Counted from the stretch's first letter, positions 1 to 9,764 are shown. The stretch is DNA of 64,000 bases from Craspedostauros australis (GCA_026770025.1 JAMXDE010000035.1:616141-680140); one strand, 5' to 3'. Notes: a model not told the origin generated them from the sequence alone. Made by a program: numbers and translations.

Positions 1-360
1 AACATACTTGCGTCGTCGATGACGTACGTCTCTGCAGCTAAGTCACACAGTGCTTCCTGGGCACAATCTTCACAATCGGAAGCAGCTGCGGAACATTCTC
101 CTGCCCTGATGATGATATCATTGTCTGCATCACCATAGGCGCCGAGAAGATAACATGCTCTCGCATCGGCGCATGCACCATCTTCAATGACCAAACTTCC
201 TGGAAGTTTGCCATCGCTATATGCATTATTATACACATTTTAACAAGCGCGGTCCCCAACGCATGCGTTCTTTCCGATGAAGATATTCACCACGACCGGT
301 GCCGTGGTAGTCCCTTGGTCGCTTCTGCGACCACCATGGACGCATGCATAATCCCCTCCT
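1..360 (-). pseudogene. Cysteine-rich secreted-type protein fragment, interrupted
   Basis: Read on the minus strand, this stretch encodes a cysteine-rich peptide with motifs such as GKNACVGDRAC and EDGACADARACYLLGAYG, then clustered Cys residues (ECS, DCEDC, LCD) that run off the left edge. The paired-Cys spacing resembles the C-terminal part of the secreted protein at 20,902-21,891 and diatom Cys-rich surface proteins in general. A TAA stop at 240-242 lies in the same frame just after DRAC, so the copy is probably a pseudogene, or the frame joins by splicing that I cannot resolve. The upstream side is cut by the 3' LTR of element A. Function is unknown; an extracellular role is inferred only from similarity of style. 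Confidence 0.45.
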
Positions 361-887
361 AATAGAGCCCAAACGTAATGGCTGTTGTCTTGTTGGCTGT
401 TCTTTAGCTGTAGGCAGAGGCTTGACTGGCAAGCGATCCAGACGAGAGTCTTCTGTTCCACAAGTAGTCAATTTAGAATACTGGTAGATGGTGAAGAAAC
501 GTGCGGATTATGAGATTAGTGCTATGGTTCTTCTCTTCAAGGGGGATCTCCTGTGGTGTCCTGTATGACAATGCGTGTGGGTTGTGTAGCCCAAGTACCG
601 TGGGTCGAGATCCGTTGTCTGGGTTCTGTGAGAGACAATGGGCGATGATGCGCGTTGCTGTGGCTTTGGTTCCGTGCGTCGGCGTTTTGGCGATGGTGGG
701 TGTCAGAAACTTGGTTATCGGAACCCCATTGGTTCCCTGACACGAATTCCGAAGATCCGCTTCAAGGTTCTGGATCTGTCTCCAAACGTGGGGGTCGGCG
801 AAGTGTCCGTGCGACCTACTGGAATACTGACAAGTCAGATGATTCGTAGTCTCTCTCACTAAGATGGTTACTAGTTTAGCTCTATTA
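361..887 (-). repeat. 3' LTR of element A
   Basis: Direct repeat of 20,175-20,701 with about 5% substitutions. The edge at 887 is set by the adjacent polypurine tract and the edge at 361 by the end of shared sequence. On the coding strand the LTR begins TAATAGAGCT and ends CTCTATT, so it lacks canonical TG...CA ends. Confidence 0.85.
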
Positions 888-895
888 CTCCCCTT
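888..895 (-). other. Polypurine tract of element A
   Basis: On the minus strand AAGGGGAG lies directly before the 3' LTR, the expected place for plus-strand DNA priming. Element B has the near-identical AGGGGAG in the same position. Confidence 0.7.
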
Positions 896-985
896 CATCT
901 CACGTTGAAACGTGAGTTGACTGAAAGCAAGAAAGCTAATCGTAGTGTGGTTTGTTCCGCCGCCCAAGATGGCGGCGAGCGGGCT

Positions 986-2215
986 TCATTCGGACTGTTC
1001 GTTGTTGTCGTAGTAGCCGCGGCCTTGGTGGCGGTTGGTGAGCATGGCTTCCAATGCCTTGTTCAACGAGGAGGTGATGCTGACTTGCTGGACTTGGTTG
1101 ATGTGGTCAAGCCCTCCGCGGAAAAGGATATCGGCGAGGGTTTGGATGACCATAGGTGTCCTCTCGTCGTTTTGGAGGACGGCCTTGATCTGAGCTGTGG
1201 GGTCGGGGGGCATCTGGAAGATGGATGGTTGCATCATCGTTGGTCCTCGGTTGCTGGACATGATGTATCCGGACCGAAGGCGTCGGGGTGACGGGTATGC
1301 TATCGCTGGTCGGGCCTCCGTTCGGGCTCTCTTGTTAGCATTGCTGGTCTCCGGAGTGTCGGGGGTCGATGGTAGGGGATGGTTCGAGGCACGGAGTTGG
1401 CGGGTATTGATGCTCGCATACTCATTGTAATTCACAGGTGCCGGGTACGCGGTTGCTACCGGCACGTCATCATCGGTTGGTCCCTCCGGTGGTGTAGGGA
1501 CCTCTGGTTGCTCATCCTGGGTTGTGGGAGGCACCGGTTCTGCCGTCTCGGTAGGTTCTTCCACGGTTGTGGTGGGGGCCCTTTTTGTGTTGATGGTCCC
1601 ACTTGTGGATTTCTTGGCGGACCTGACCTGTTTGATCATCTTGATTCCCGATGTTCCCGAGGAAATGGTGGAGTCCTCGGATTCGTCGAAGAGCCCCTTT
1701 CTCTTGGGGCGGTTGCTTTGCTTGCTGCTGGCTCCAGAATTGGGTCGTCGTGACGCTTGATTTCGCTTGGTCGATTTGCCTTCTGGTCGGTAGATGGACC
1801 CAGAATCGTCACTGTCTCCGGGCTCTGGAGCGGACGCGCTGTCCACGGAATGGTCGGTTGGGATCACGGGCTTTGGGCGTACCTTGTCGGTATACCCTTG
1901 TCCATCTCGCGTGGCGGTCAAGATTTTGGATGCTGGTGATGGTCGTGATGATTGCCTGATGGGGGGTCTGGGGTGGCTGGTTACCGCTCCACTTGCGATC
2001 TCTGCTTCCACGTCAATCACACTTCCTAGGTCCTGCGATTCTTGATCTCCATCGTGGCACGCCTCTGGTTCAGATTCCTGATGGCTGGCTTCTTCTGCGG
2101 TCATCTTTTCGTCGAAGTATCCGTCAGGGATCTCATCCAGGAACCTACCTTCTGGTGTCTCTCCCACTTCGAGACTGGGACGGGTGTCTTCGAGGGATGG
2201 TATTCCGTCGACCAT
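986..2215 (-). CDS. C-terminal segment of element A polyprotein, function unknown
   Basis: An open frame of 409 codons from an ATG at 2,215, in the same frame as the RT/RNase H frame upstream and separated from it by a UGA at 2,267-2,269. The intervening codons are open, so this was probably the tail of one polyprotein and not an independent gene. It is hydrophilic, rich in Ser, Pro, Thr, Asp and Glu with basic patches (KSTKRNQASRR, SNRPKRKG), and has no cysteine pattern, signal peptide or membrane segment. It therefore does not look like an envelope protein. The C-terminus (about residues 320-400) is more ordered (QIKAVLQNDERTPMVIQTLA). No domain recognised; it could be a nucleic-acid-binding or capsid-like addition. 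Confidence 0.6.
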   Translation of the reverse strand: MVDGIPSLEDTRPSLEVGETPEGRFLDEIPDGYFDEKMTAEEASHQESEPEACHDGDQESQDLGSVIDVEAEIASGAVTSHPRPPIRQSSRPSPASKILTATRDGQGYTDKVRPKPVIPTDHSVDSASAPEPGDSDDSGSIYRPEGKSTKRNQASRRPNSGASSKQSNRPKRKGLFDESEDSTISSGTSGIKMIKQVRSAKKSTSGTINTKRAPTTTVEEPTETAEPVPPTTQDEQPEVPTPPEGPTDDDVPVATAYPAPVNYNEYASINTRQLRASNHPLPSTPDTPETSNANKRARTEARPAIAYPSPRRLRSGYIMSSNRGPTMMQPSIFQMPPDPTAQIKAVLQNDERTPMVIQTLADILFRGGLDHINQVQQVSITSSLNKALEAMLTNRHQGRGYYDNNEQSE

Positions 2216-2266
2216 GTCATCCTCATCGGTAGGGGGAAAAGGATCGTTCGCGAGTGCTTTCTTCTC

Positions 2267-5200
2267 TCATGCGAGGTTGACAGGAAGGGTGTCACTTTGT
2301 TTTCGGACCATTCGTGCCTTCCTTGCGCGTGCGAGGATGATTGGGATCCGGTTCTTCCTCACCTTGAAGAAGTGGCAAATGGATGGCTTCCGCATGGTTG
2401 CGCGGAACTCGTCGGGTGGTTCGCCCCATGCGCCGTCTTGAGCGGGGTAGAAGCACTGGCCATCGGCTATGGCGATGCTGAGGACCTCGGTGGTTTGGAG
2501 GTTGTTATCCAGGTATTCGGAGAGGGTGAGAGGGTAGATGGATTGTTTCTCTACGTGGGAAATACGGCCGGCTGGTGTGTTCCTGTTTCCCTTCGTGCAG
2601 AAGATTCGGACTCTGCGGCCACTGTATCCGACGACGATTCCTTGGAAGGGTCCCTTCTTTCCTGCGGGATATAGCACCCTGGATCCGGGGACGGGACAAT
2701 GGATGCCCTTGTAGAACGGGGTGTACTTTGGAAACGTCATGGTGGGTGTTCTTGTCTGTTGTGGGGTGAGGATGTGTCCGGGATCCTGATTGTGGCAGCT
2801 CCGTTTTTGAGGGGAAGGCATGTTCATGTTGCGAAATGCAAAAGCGGATGCGGTCGCGTTCCGTGCCAGGTCTTCCTGGAGTTCAGCAATCAGCATGTCA
2901 CACCTGTACGTTTCGTGCTCAGGTGTGACGAAAGCCCGAGGTGTCAGGCCCGTGTGGAAGGAAGTTTCACAGTTACCTTCTGTGATGGCTGGCATGGTTG
3001 CTCCAGGTGGCGGTTTCCGGAACCTGGTCGATGTGGTGACGTGTGATTGGGTGCTCGGTATGATGGGCCCTGTCTCCAGCATGTCTCTTGGGTAGTAGAG
3101 GACGTCGCTTCCACATGAGGGGTTGATACTCGAGAATGTGCTGAATTCGTCGGTGAGGGCTGATGGTGGTGTGTCACCACGCCGGATCAGGAATTTGTCG
3201 GTTGGCGCGCCAGCTGGTTCGTGGTTCTGATTCGTGGTACGGTTGTCGGTCATGTCGTATACGACACTGGAATTTCGCGTCTGTTGGCAGTTGGGCGAGG
3301 CCGGTGTGCTTTTGGCGCGTTTGACGGGTCTGGGTGGTTTCCTTTGTGCCGTTTCGAGGGGGTTCGGTTCTCGTTGGGTTCTGGTTAGCCGAAGGGTTTT
3401 CGATGTCGGGCTGTATTTCATGGAGGTCTGTTGATACCTTGCCATGTTCACGCTCATAGTGTGTTCTTCCTCCGGCGGTGGTGGTTCTTGCGTCTCCGTG
3501 GCCATTAGATCGGGGTCATTGTCTGCTCTGGTCGTCCTGCTCTTTGTTATGGCTTGTGATATGGTTTTGCTGTGGTATCCGGACTCATGGATTGAGTTCC
3601 GGAATATCGTTCTCGACGTGATGTGGTGGAATGGTGTTTTGGAAAGAGGCTTGGTTAGTATGTCGGCGATGTTGTCAACCGACGCAATGTGGGCGAACAC
3701 GATGATTCCAGCGGCGATGCATTCCCGGATTTGGTGGAAAGCCAATGAACAGTGTTTCTTCTTCGGCGTTGAGGATGGGACCGTAGTATTGAGTACCACC
3801 GCTTTGTTGTCTCCGAGCATGATTGCGGGTCCGTCGATGGGGACTCCGAGGTCTCTCAGCATGTATCGCAGACCTGTGACCGCCTCGGTAGCTATCCTGG
3901 CTGCTACCAATTCGGACCCGTAGGTGGAAGTCTCCACTGTGTTCTGTCGCTTGCAGATGGTCTTGACGATGGTGTTGTTGATCAATAGTACCACACCCGT
4001 CATGGACTTCCGTGTGACCTGGTCATGGCCGTGGTCGGCGTCCACGTAACATGTGATTTGGACCGGTTTCCCTTTTGGTGTTGGTACTGATACGGGGGTG
4101 ACTTCTGCTGCGGTAGGGTAGAATTCTCTCCAATGGCTTGAGAGGGTGGTGTCGATGTTCGTGTGGTCCACTGGGTTGGGGTCGCAGAGGATGGCTCCCC
4201 TTTCTCGACCTTTGAGGTACCCAATGATACGTTGGATGGTCAGGAGATGTCCTTCCCTTGGTGCCATAGCGAACCGTGCCATCGTCGTCGTGGCGTATTG
4301 GATGTCCAGTCTCCCAAGAGTCACGACCCAATTGAGGCAACCCAGTATCGATCGGTAGGTCCTGGCGTCTTCAGCGCTTGTGAAGTCCAAGGTGTCGCTT
4401 TCTGGGTGACAGGCCTCTACCATGGGAGTGGATGCCTTCGGGATTGTCTTCCCTACTAGTTGCTCCACTCGTTTGATGACGTTCCCGATGTATGTCTGGG
4501 CCGAGAGTCCGATGTTGACTCCCCTGTCCTTCCAGTTCTTGGGAAGGTCGACGATGTTCCCGCCAAGGTAGTACTCTGGGTCACCGCATTGCTTCATGGT
4601 GTACCGTTTCTTGAGGTCGTCGATGATTGGGATGGGGTCCTTACTGAAGACCAGTACGTCATCCACGTATGTGGTGATCATCTCGTAGTGGTCGTCGGCT
4701 TCTCGGGTGTAGATGTCGTTGTCGGCCTTGGAGGGTAGGAATCCCATGGTTCGAAGGGTGTCCGCGAAGTGTTCGTGGAACCTCGCACTTGATGTCCTCA
4801 GGCCGTAGAGTCCCTTTTGGATGATGAGGGGTTTGCCTTCGAGGTTACCAAATTCAGGGCCTGCTCGGATGTAGCATTTCTCGAGGGTGTCTGCGTATAG
4901 GAACGTGTTCCCTACGTCGCCGGCGTATGCTCTCAGTCCGTTGGCTGCTGCGATGGCGAAGGCGATTCGGATGGTGTCTGATGCTACCACCCCTGAGTAT
5001 ACGTCTTCTGTTGGTGGGGACGTCTTGTTCCCATTTGCCACCAGTCTTGCCTTTCGACGTAGGTCGAACTTCACGTCGTAGACGATGTGGTATGGGATCT
5101 TGGTGTACCCATCGAGTGCTTTGTTCGGTCTTGGTTGTCTGAAGGTTCCCAACCGTTTGATCTGGTCCAGTTCCTTGTTGATGGCTTCGCTCCAGAGTCC

Positions 5201-5932
5201 GTTTCCGTTGAGCCTGTCGATAGCCATGGCGTGTTTCAGGCTGTTGGGTACCAGGGTGCCGAACTTGTACTTGTTTCCTGGGCGGTGGTTTGCCAGTTTG
5301 GTGGCTAGCATTGATCGCATGTGCTGGTTCCTTGCTCTGTGGAGTTCCACCCATTCGAACCCTTTCTGGTCCTGTAGGCGGTTCTGCTCGGTGTATTCGA
5401 TGATGATGTCCGGCTGTTGGGCCCTTAGGTCTCCCATCCTGCACCATGATCGCATTCCGTTCATCCATAGAATCTCTAGGATTGCTTCGGTGGTTCCGTC
5501 CTCTCGTGTCTCGTGGTGGTGACGGGTGATTCCCTTTGCCTTCCAGTTGAGGTTCCTTCCATCGAGGATGAAGTTGTCTCTTTCGGTGTACTGGTCACAT
5601 TGGGCCAGGTATGCGAGTTGGTTGGCTTCTGTTGCTGTGAGATTGCAGGCAAAAGAGATGGATGTCGTATCCCATGGGATGTTCGTGTTGCACCCTGGTG
5701 GGTTGTGCCTCGGGTTCCCTGGATGGTTTGTTAGGGTGGGTACTCTTTGCGGTGGCGCGGTGTTCACGCCTGTCGTGACTGGATCCGCTGCGATGGTCTG
5801 GATTATGGATCTGATCATTCCATGGACGATGTTCTTCCATGGGATGCCTTTCTTGGTTCCTGTGGACAAAACAGACCGTTTGTTTTGCTTGGTCCTCTTA
5901 TTCCCTCCCCTTTCTTCGGGGCCGTCATCCAT
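2267..5932 (-). CDS. Element A reverse transcriptase-RNase H plus long C-terminal extension
   Basis: A 1,221-codon open stretch. The frame is open further upstream to at least about 6,140, so 5,932 is only its first ATG, not a true start. Reverse transcriptase: LRRKARLVANGNK, then DVGNTFLYAD, GLYGLRTSSARFHE and the catalytic TYVDDVLVFSKD near 4,660. RNase H follows: YVDADHGHD, ETSTYGSELVAA, LGDNKAVV and DILTKPLSK, ending near 3,650. Another 450 or so residues of unknown function follow, including a basic, beta-rich stretch (GSRVLYPAGKKGPFQGIVVG) that could be a small SH3/Tudor-like fold. The frame ends in UGA at 2,267-2,269. It differs from the integrase frame, so a frameshift lies at about 6.15-6.3 kb. 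Confidence 0.85.
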   Translation of the reverse strand: MDDGPEERGGNKRTKQNKRSVLSTGTKKGIPWKNIVHGMIRSIIQTIAADPVTTGVNTAPPQRVPTLTNHPGNPRHNPPGCNTNIPWDTTSISFACNLTATEANQLAYLAQCDQYTERDNFILDGRNLNWKAKGITRHHHETREDGTTEAILEILWMNGMRSWCRMGDLRAQQPDIIIEYTEQNRLQDQKGFEWVELHRARNQHMRSMLATKLANHRPGNKYKFGTLVPNSLKHAMAIDRLNGNGLWSEAINKELDQIKRLGTFRQPRPNKALDGYTKIPYHIVYDVKFDLRRKARLVANGNKTSPPTEDVYSGVVASDTIRIAFAIAAANGLRAYAGDVGNTFLYADTLEKCYIRAGPEFGNLEGKPLIIQKGLYGLRTSSARFHEHFADTLRTMGFLPSKADNDIYTREADDHYEMITTYVDDVLVFSKDPIPIIDDLKKRYTMKQCGDPEYYLGGNIVDLPKNWKDRGVNIGLSAQTYIGNVIKRVEQLVGKTIPKASTPMVEACHPESDTLDFTSAEDARTYRSILGCLNWVVTLGRLDIQYATTTMARFAMAPREGHLLTIQRIIGYLKGRERGAILCDPNPVDHTNIDTTLSSHWREFYPTAAEVTPVSVPTPKGKPVQITCYVDADHGHDQVTRKSMTGVVLLINNTIVKTICKRQNTVETSTYGSELVAARIATEAVTGLRYMLRDLGVPIDGPAIMLGDNKAVVLNTTVPSSTPKKKHCSLAFHQIRECIAAGIIVFAHIASVDNIADILTKPLSKTPFHHITSRTIFRNSIHESGYHSKTISQAITKSRTTRADNDPDLMATETQEPPPPEEEHTMSVNMARYQQTSMKYSPTSKTLRLTRTQREPNPLETAQRKPPRPVKRAKSTPASPNCQQTRNSSVVYDMTDNRTTNQNHEPAGAPTDKFLIRRGDTPPSALTDEFSTFSSINPSCGSDVLYYPRDMLETGPIIPSTQSHVTTSTRFRKPPPGATMPAITEGNCETSFHTGLTPRAFVTPEHETYRCDMLIAELQEDLARNATASAFAFRNMNMPSPQKRSCHNQDPGHILTPQQTRTPTMTFPKYTPFYKGIHCPVPGSRVLYPAGKKGPFQGIVVGYSGRRVRIFCTKGNRNTPAGRISHVEKQSIYPLTLSEYLDNNLQTTEVLSIAIADGQCFYPAQDGAWGEPPDEFRATMRKPSICHFFKVRKNRIPIILARARKARMVRKQSDTLPVNLA

Positions 5933-6147
5933 GCGTTGGTATGATGGTGGTCCCGACGAACACGGAAGATACGAAGACCCTGGGTCAGAGTCTCGCCTGT
6001 CGGGCGTATCGCGGTCTGTTCGCGGATTGTCCTTCTCGGTGGCACGCGTCGTGGGTGCCTTCGCTATCCGCTTGGTTAGCGTTTGGGATCGGGTGACGGG
6101 TCCTGTGTTCCGTGCCTCCCCTGAGTCAGGGATCCCGGTGGGTCGCG

Positions 6148-7191
6148 TCAGTTTGTCGGTCTTGTTCTCCCATGCCCGCGGGTGTGTCGTCTTGGCCGTC
6201 GCTGCATACCCTCTTTTCGGTGGGGTCTTGGTCTTCCACCCTTGTGGGTACCGGACAGTTCCAGCGGGGTCCGTGTGCTGGGGTTATCCGCCTCGGGGTC
6301 CATGTCTTGGTCGAAGGTGACGCACCTGTTGTTGTTTATACCCTTCCGGAAGGGGCGGACCACGCTCCGTACCAGTACTCGTCTGGATTCATCGTCCAGC
6401 ACGTGGTAGGTGAGGAAGTTCCCATGGGACTCTGCCACGCCGAGCCAGTATCCTGACTTCTCCTTCGAGTTCGGGAAGGCAGCGTTGGGGTCATGGTACA
6501 AGATCTTCTCGTAGAATTGGAAGGTCAAGAGAGCAGAGATGTCGACGGTTTCTCCGTGTCGTACGGTGTATGGGATTGCGTATCGTAGGGACGGGTCTGA
6601 TGTGTGGTTGTGCACGTAGCACATGTATCGGAAAGCGTGGAACCATGCTTTTGGTGGTGCCCCTGTCCGGTCAATGAGTGTCATGACACATCGCTTCATG
6701 TACAGGATGGCGTTGTGCTCGGCCGGGTTCTGTTGCTGGTTGTGCGGTTCTGTCAGCCTTGACTTGATGTGGAGGTCCCTAAGAAGCTTGAGGACCTTCT
6801 CTCCGGTCTGTTCCTTCGCGTTGTCGCTGTGGAAGGCCCGTGGTGCTCCCTCTGTCCTGATGAAATCCTGGAAAGCGACGAAAACTCCTTCTTTCTTCTT
6901 CAGGCCGTATGCGTTGATCATGTGGGAGGATGTTCTGTAGAAGATTTGTGCCATGGAGTATCCGTCTCCGAAAGACTTGACGTTGGAGAATATGGTGTCC
7001 GTCGCCACGATCTCCCGGATTCGTTGTCGTCGCATCCACTCGAATCTGGACTTCTTGTGCCTTCGCATAGGGTAAGTGATCACTGCCCGCATGAGTTGTG
7101 TGGTTCTGGCAAGGGTCTGTTTGATCACGTGCGTGGGCAGGTACCCGAGGTACGGTCGGATCTTGTGAAGATCGATGGACTTCCATTTAGC
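6148..7191 (-). CDS. Element A integrase segment
   Basis: Follows the gag-protease frame with only a UGA (7,192-7,194) between them. It starts with a region typical of the pre-integrase domain (HKIRPYLGYLPTHVIKQTLA; MRRHKKSRFEWM), which aligns by eye with the same part of elements B and C. The integrase core has the first Asp in IVATDTIFSN, the second in FHSDNAKEQTG and the Glu in QQQNPAEHNAI, the D,D-35-E pattern of retroelement integrases. The end (HRKEGMQRRPRRHTRGHGR) is basic and probably out of frame: the true frame resumes in the RT segment after a frameshift near 6.15-6.3 kb. Confidence 0.85.
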   Translation of the reverse strand, partial: AKWKSIDLHKIRPYLGYLPTHVIKQTLARTTQLMRAVITYPMRRHKKSRFEWMRRQRIREIVATDTIFSNVKSFGDGYSMAQIFYRTSSHMINAYGLKKKEGVFVAFQDFIRTEGAPRAFHSDNAKEQTGEKVLKLLRDLHIKSRLTEPHNQQQNPAEHNAILYMKRCVMTLIDRTGAPPKAWFHAFRYMCYVHNHTSDPSLRYAIPYTVRHGETVDISALLTFQFYEKILYHDPNAAFPNSKEKSGYWLGVAESHGNFLTYHVLDDESRRVLVRSVVRPFRKGINNNRCVTFDQDMDPEADNPSTRTPLELSGTHKGGRPRPHRKEGMQRRPRRHTRGHGRTRPTN

Positions 7192-9060
7192 TCAGAAAGG
7201 AAACCCTTGGTGGCTGTACTCGGTCATAGCTTCCGCAGGGTGTCGGTCCATGGTGTCCATGGGATTGTCCTTTCCCGGATCACCAATCCCAACGGGGTTC
7301 TCGCTTTTGGTGTGCCCATGGTATTCAGGTGCGCTTCGCGGGTCTCCCCGGAGGGTGTCAGCACGTGTTGCCTTGGTCACGCCGATTTCGTTGGGGATGC
7401 GAAATGTCTCCCGATTTCTCTGGAACGCCGGTTCGGATCCTACCGAGTGTAAGGATGAGATGGCGCTGTCTGCCTCGTCATCCGGGTCTGGTACCTTTGT
7501 TGGCGGTACGTTCGTTGACTCGGTGTATCCCTTCTGGTCCGTTCCTACCGCGTTAGCCTTGCGATCGATGCCTAGCTCCCTGTATAGGTGTTCGATGTCT
7601 CCCGCAGAGAGATTGTCCACCATGTCGAAGATGGTGCCTTGGATCGAGATGGCCGTGTCGGTAGCCGATTTCGCGAACGTTACCGGGTCAATTGCATGTG
7701 ACATTCCGATGAGCTCCTCGAGACTTAGAGTGTCAAGGAATGCGTCCACCTTGGGGTACTCCTGGTGTACACGGTTGGGGTCTCCTGTGGCGTGCTCATC
7801 TGGATGACGGGCGTTGGGGTCCATGGGTTCTCGTCCCTCCATGGGATTATCCGGTATACCGTCCTTGGCCTGGCGTGTCCCGGGTTCCATGGGATCCATC
7901 GATGCGTTGTGGGCGCTTGGATCCATTGCTCCAGCGTCATGCGGTGCATCAGGTTGGCCATCCCAATCGACTACCTTGTCTCCTCCGATTGGGTCCCTGG
8001 TAAGGTAGCAACCCATGGGCACGTTGCATACGTGTCCTCCTTGGTGATCCGAAGGGTTCCATCCTTGCTTTGGGGTGATGTCATAGGTGGGCAGATCCTC
8101 ATCGTCCTCCATGATGGGGAAGACGTCGAACGTCATCAGCGCGTCTCGCATCTCCAAGTTGATCGTCGTGTCCTCGTCAGGCATTAGGCATTGTCGGCCT
8201 GTGCCTGGTGTCGAGAACGATGCCCGGTGTTCCGACGAAACCGTATCGAGGACGGCTCCACTGGCCCGAATTTGGTGGTCGGAGAGCAGCGTCACCCGAC
8301 TGTCAACGTTCAGAGCGGCTTCGTAGATCTGGAGGATCACTTCGTTGCCTTCCTTGGTCCTGGCCTTGATACTTGCGTCTACCACCGCGAGGTTGTTCTT
8401 CCTCATCGTGCTGGCCACGGCACCGACGATGTTGTACGTCCGATGCGGGTAGATGTAGTCAATCTTCCATACCCGGTCCTTGTTCCCGATAACGCAGCAT
8501 TGTGCGCCACCGTCGCATACCGTGTATGTTTGCGGAGAGAAGGTCGCCAGGTTGATCAGCTGTTCGGGCACTGATTGGCGTTGTTTGGATTCTGGCGGGT
8601 CGACGGGGCTTGTGGCGTCAGATGAATCACTCATCGTGATCATCTTCACGAGCCGGTCGTTGCCGTTCTCCTCGTATCCTCCATAATCGACCAGGAACTT
8701 GGCAAGCTCCGAAGCGTCAATCGAGGATAGATCCGAGCCATTCTCGTCCTGGGAATCAGCTCCCTCGGTGGATCCTGTGGTGTACCTGGCCAGGTTCGCG
8801 TGGGTGATACCTCCATACTGCTTGTGTGGCTTGGTTTCCTCCCCTTTCTCTGGGGGCTTCACGCTGGTAGGTGGTTGGGGTTCTTCCTGCTCCTTCTTGT
8901 TCTCGACGCGGGTGAATCCGGATCCGTTCCGGTCATTGTTGCGGCGGGCCCAACAGAGGGAGTTGCGGAGTTTCATGATAACTCGGCGGACCTTTTCGGG
9001 TAGTCCATCGAATACTTCTTGCGAGATGAAGGTGGGATCTTCCTGTAGTTTCTTCAAGAT
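7192..9060 (-). CDS. Element A gag C-terminal part and protease
   Basis: Continuation of the gag frame of 17,571-20,128 after removal of element B; the join reads ...EMVINA then ILKKLQEDPTF... in frame. The protease active site is probably YTVCDGGAQCCVIGNKDR near 8,515, with Asp-Gly-Gly in place of the usual Asp-Ser/Thr-Gly. A long acidic region with repeated DP/MDP-type motifs follows. No CCHC zinc knuckle is visible in this gag. The frame stops at UGA 7,192-7,194 just before the pre-integrase domain; the equivalent positions of elements B and C have no stop. Confidence 0.8.
   Translation of the reverse strand: MLKKLQEDPTFISQEVFDGLPEKVRRVIMKLRNSLCWARRNNDRNGSGFTRVENKKEQEEPQPPTSVKPPEKGEETKPHKQYGGITHANLARYTTGSTEGADSQDENGSDLSSIDASELAKFLVDYGGYEENGNDRLVKMITMSDSSDATSPVDPPESKQRQSVPEQLINLATFSPQTYTVCDGGAQCCVIGNKDRVWKIDYIYPHRTYNIVGAVASTMRKNNLAVVDASIKARTKEGNEVILQIYEAALNVDSRVTLLSDHQIRASGAVLDTVSSEHRASFSTPGTGRQCLMPDEDTTINLEMRDALMTFDVFPIMEDDEDLPTYDITPKQGWNPSDHQGGHVCNVPMGCYLTRDPIGGDKVVDWDGQPDAPHDAGAMDPSAHNASMDPMEPGTRQAKDGIPDNPMEGREPMDPNARHPDEHATGDPNRVHQEYPKVDAFLDTLSLEELIGMSHAIDPVTFAKSATDTAISIQGTIFDMVDNLSAGDIEHLYRELGIDRKANAVGTDQKGYTESTNVPPTKVPDPDDEADSAISSLHSVGSEPAFQRNRETFRIPNEIGVTKATRADTLRGDPRSAPEYHGHTKSENPVGIGDPGKDNPMDTMDRHPAEAMTEYSHQGFPF
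9056..9060. repeat. Target-site duplication of element B (left)
   Basis: AAGAT directly before the 5' LTR of B, matching 17,571-17,575 directly after its 3' LTR. Confidence 0.9.
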
Positions 9061-9764
9061 TATCAACATCTAGATCGAAATTAGGTACCCATCTCCCATG
9101 ACTGAAACGTGATTCACTATTTTTTGATTCGACTCGATTTTGAGAGTATAGTCGAGTGAGTCTTGATACACGATTGAGATTCAGTCACTACTGTCATCGA
9201 ATCTGACGTAGGCACTGACATCATCGTATGACGTCAGAGGATCGGTCATTGTGATCCTCGGAATCGAGATTATATTTTAGTCATGGTATGCTGACCTGTC
9301 TAGCCTAGCCGAGTGCATCATCGAGCACGTGGCAACAACATTTAGGATCCAGAACAACATCGTCAGAGGTGATGCATGCACCTCGTCGACGTAGACGGAT
9401 CAATCCATATATGATCAAACAGATATCAAGATTAGGCAAGACCAGGAGAGATGAAGAAAGACCCAAGGGCGAGAATAACACGGGATATCGTGTAAATCAA
9501 CATGCCATCTTGGGCAATGTTTTAGGAAAGACTGCGAGATACAACACGAGGTAATCAAGCAGCACGTGCATTAGGCACCATCATTAGAAATAGGAGATCA
9601 TCATCTCATAATCCAAACTCAATCATCAATTGACACACTAACTTAGCAACAACAACATACACCAAACATCTCCAACTTCACCTATTGGATTGATCACCCA
9701 GGCGGCGTAGTAAGTGCAGTGTTTGGTGCTCCCCTCTTGTCCTGTGTGTAATTGCTGATTATCA
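9061..9764 (+). repeat. 5' LTR of element B
   Basis: Direct repeat of 16,867-17,570. It begins TATCAACATC and ends GATTATCA. The visible differences from the 3' copy are at about 9,091 and in the CATCGTC/CATTGTC segment near 9,361. A TATA-like ATATAT lies near 9,408-9,413 and is a plausible transcription start region. Confidence 0.95.
9406..9414 (+). promoter_or_regulatory. Possible TATA element in LTR of element B
   Basis: CATATATGA in the middle of the LTR; elements C and B have TATA-like sequences at the equivalent place (TTATATAA in C). Position and conservation suggest the U3/R promoter, but there is no direct evidence of transcription. Confidence 0.3.

Noticed and set aside
986-2215. 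Envelope-like third gene of a retrovirus-like element
   Set aside because: No signal peptide, membrane segment or cysteine pattern, and it is in frame with pol across a single UGA; better read as a polyprotein tail.
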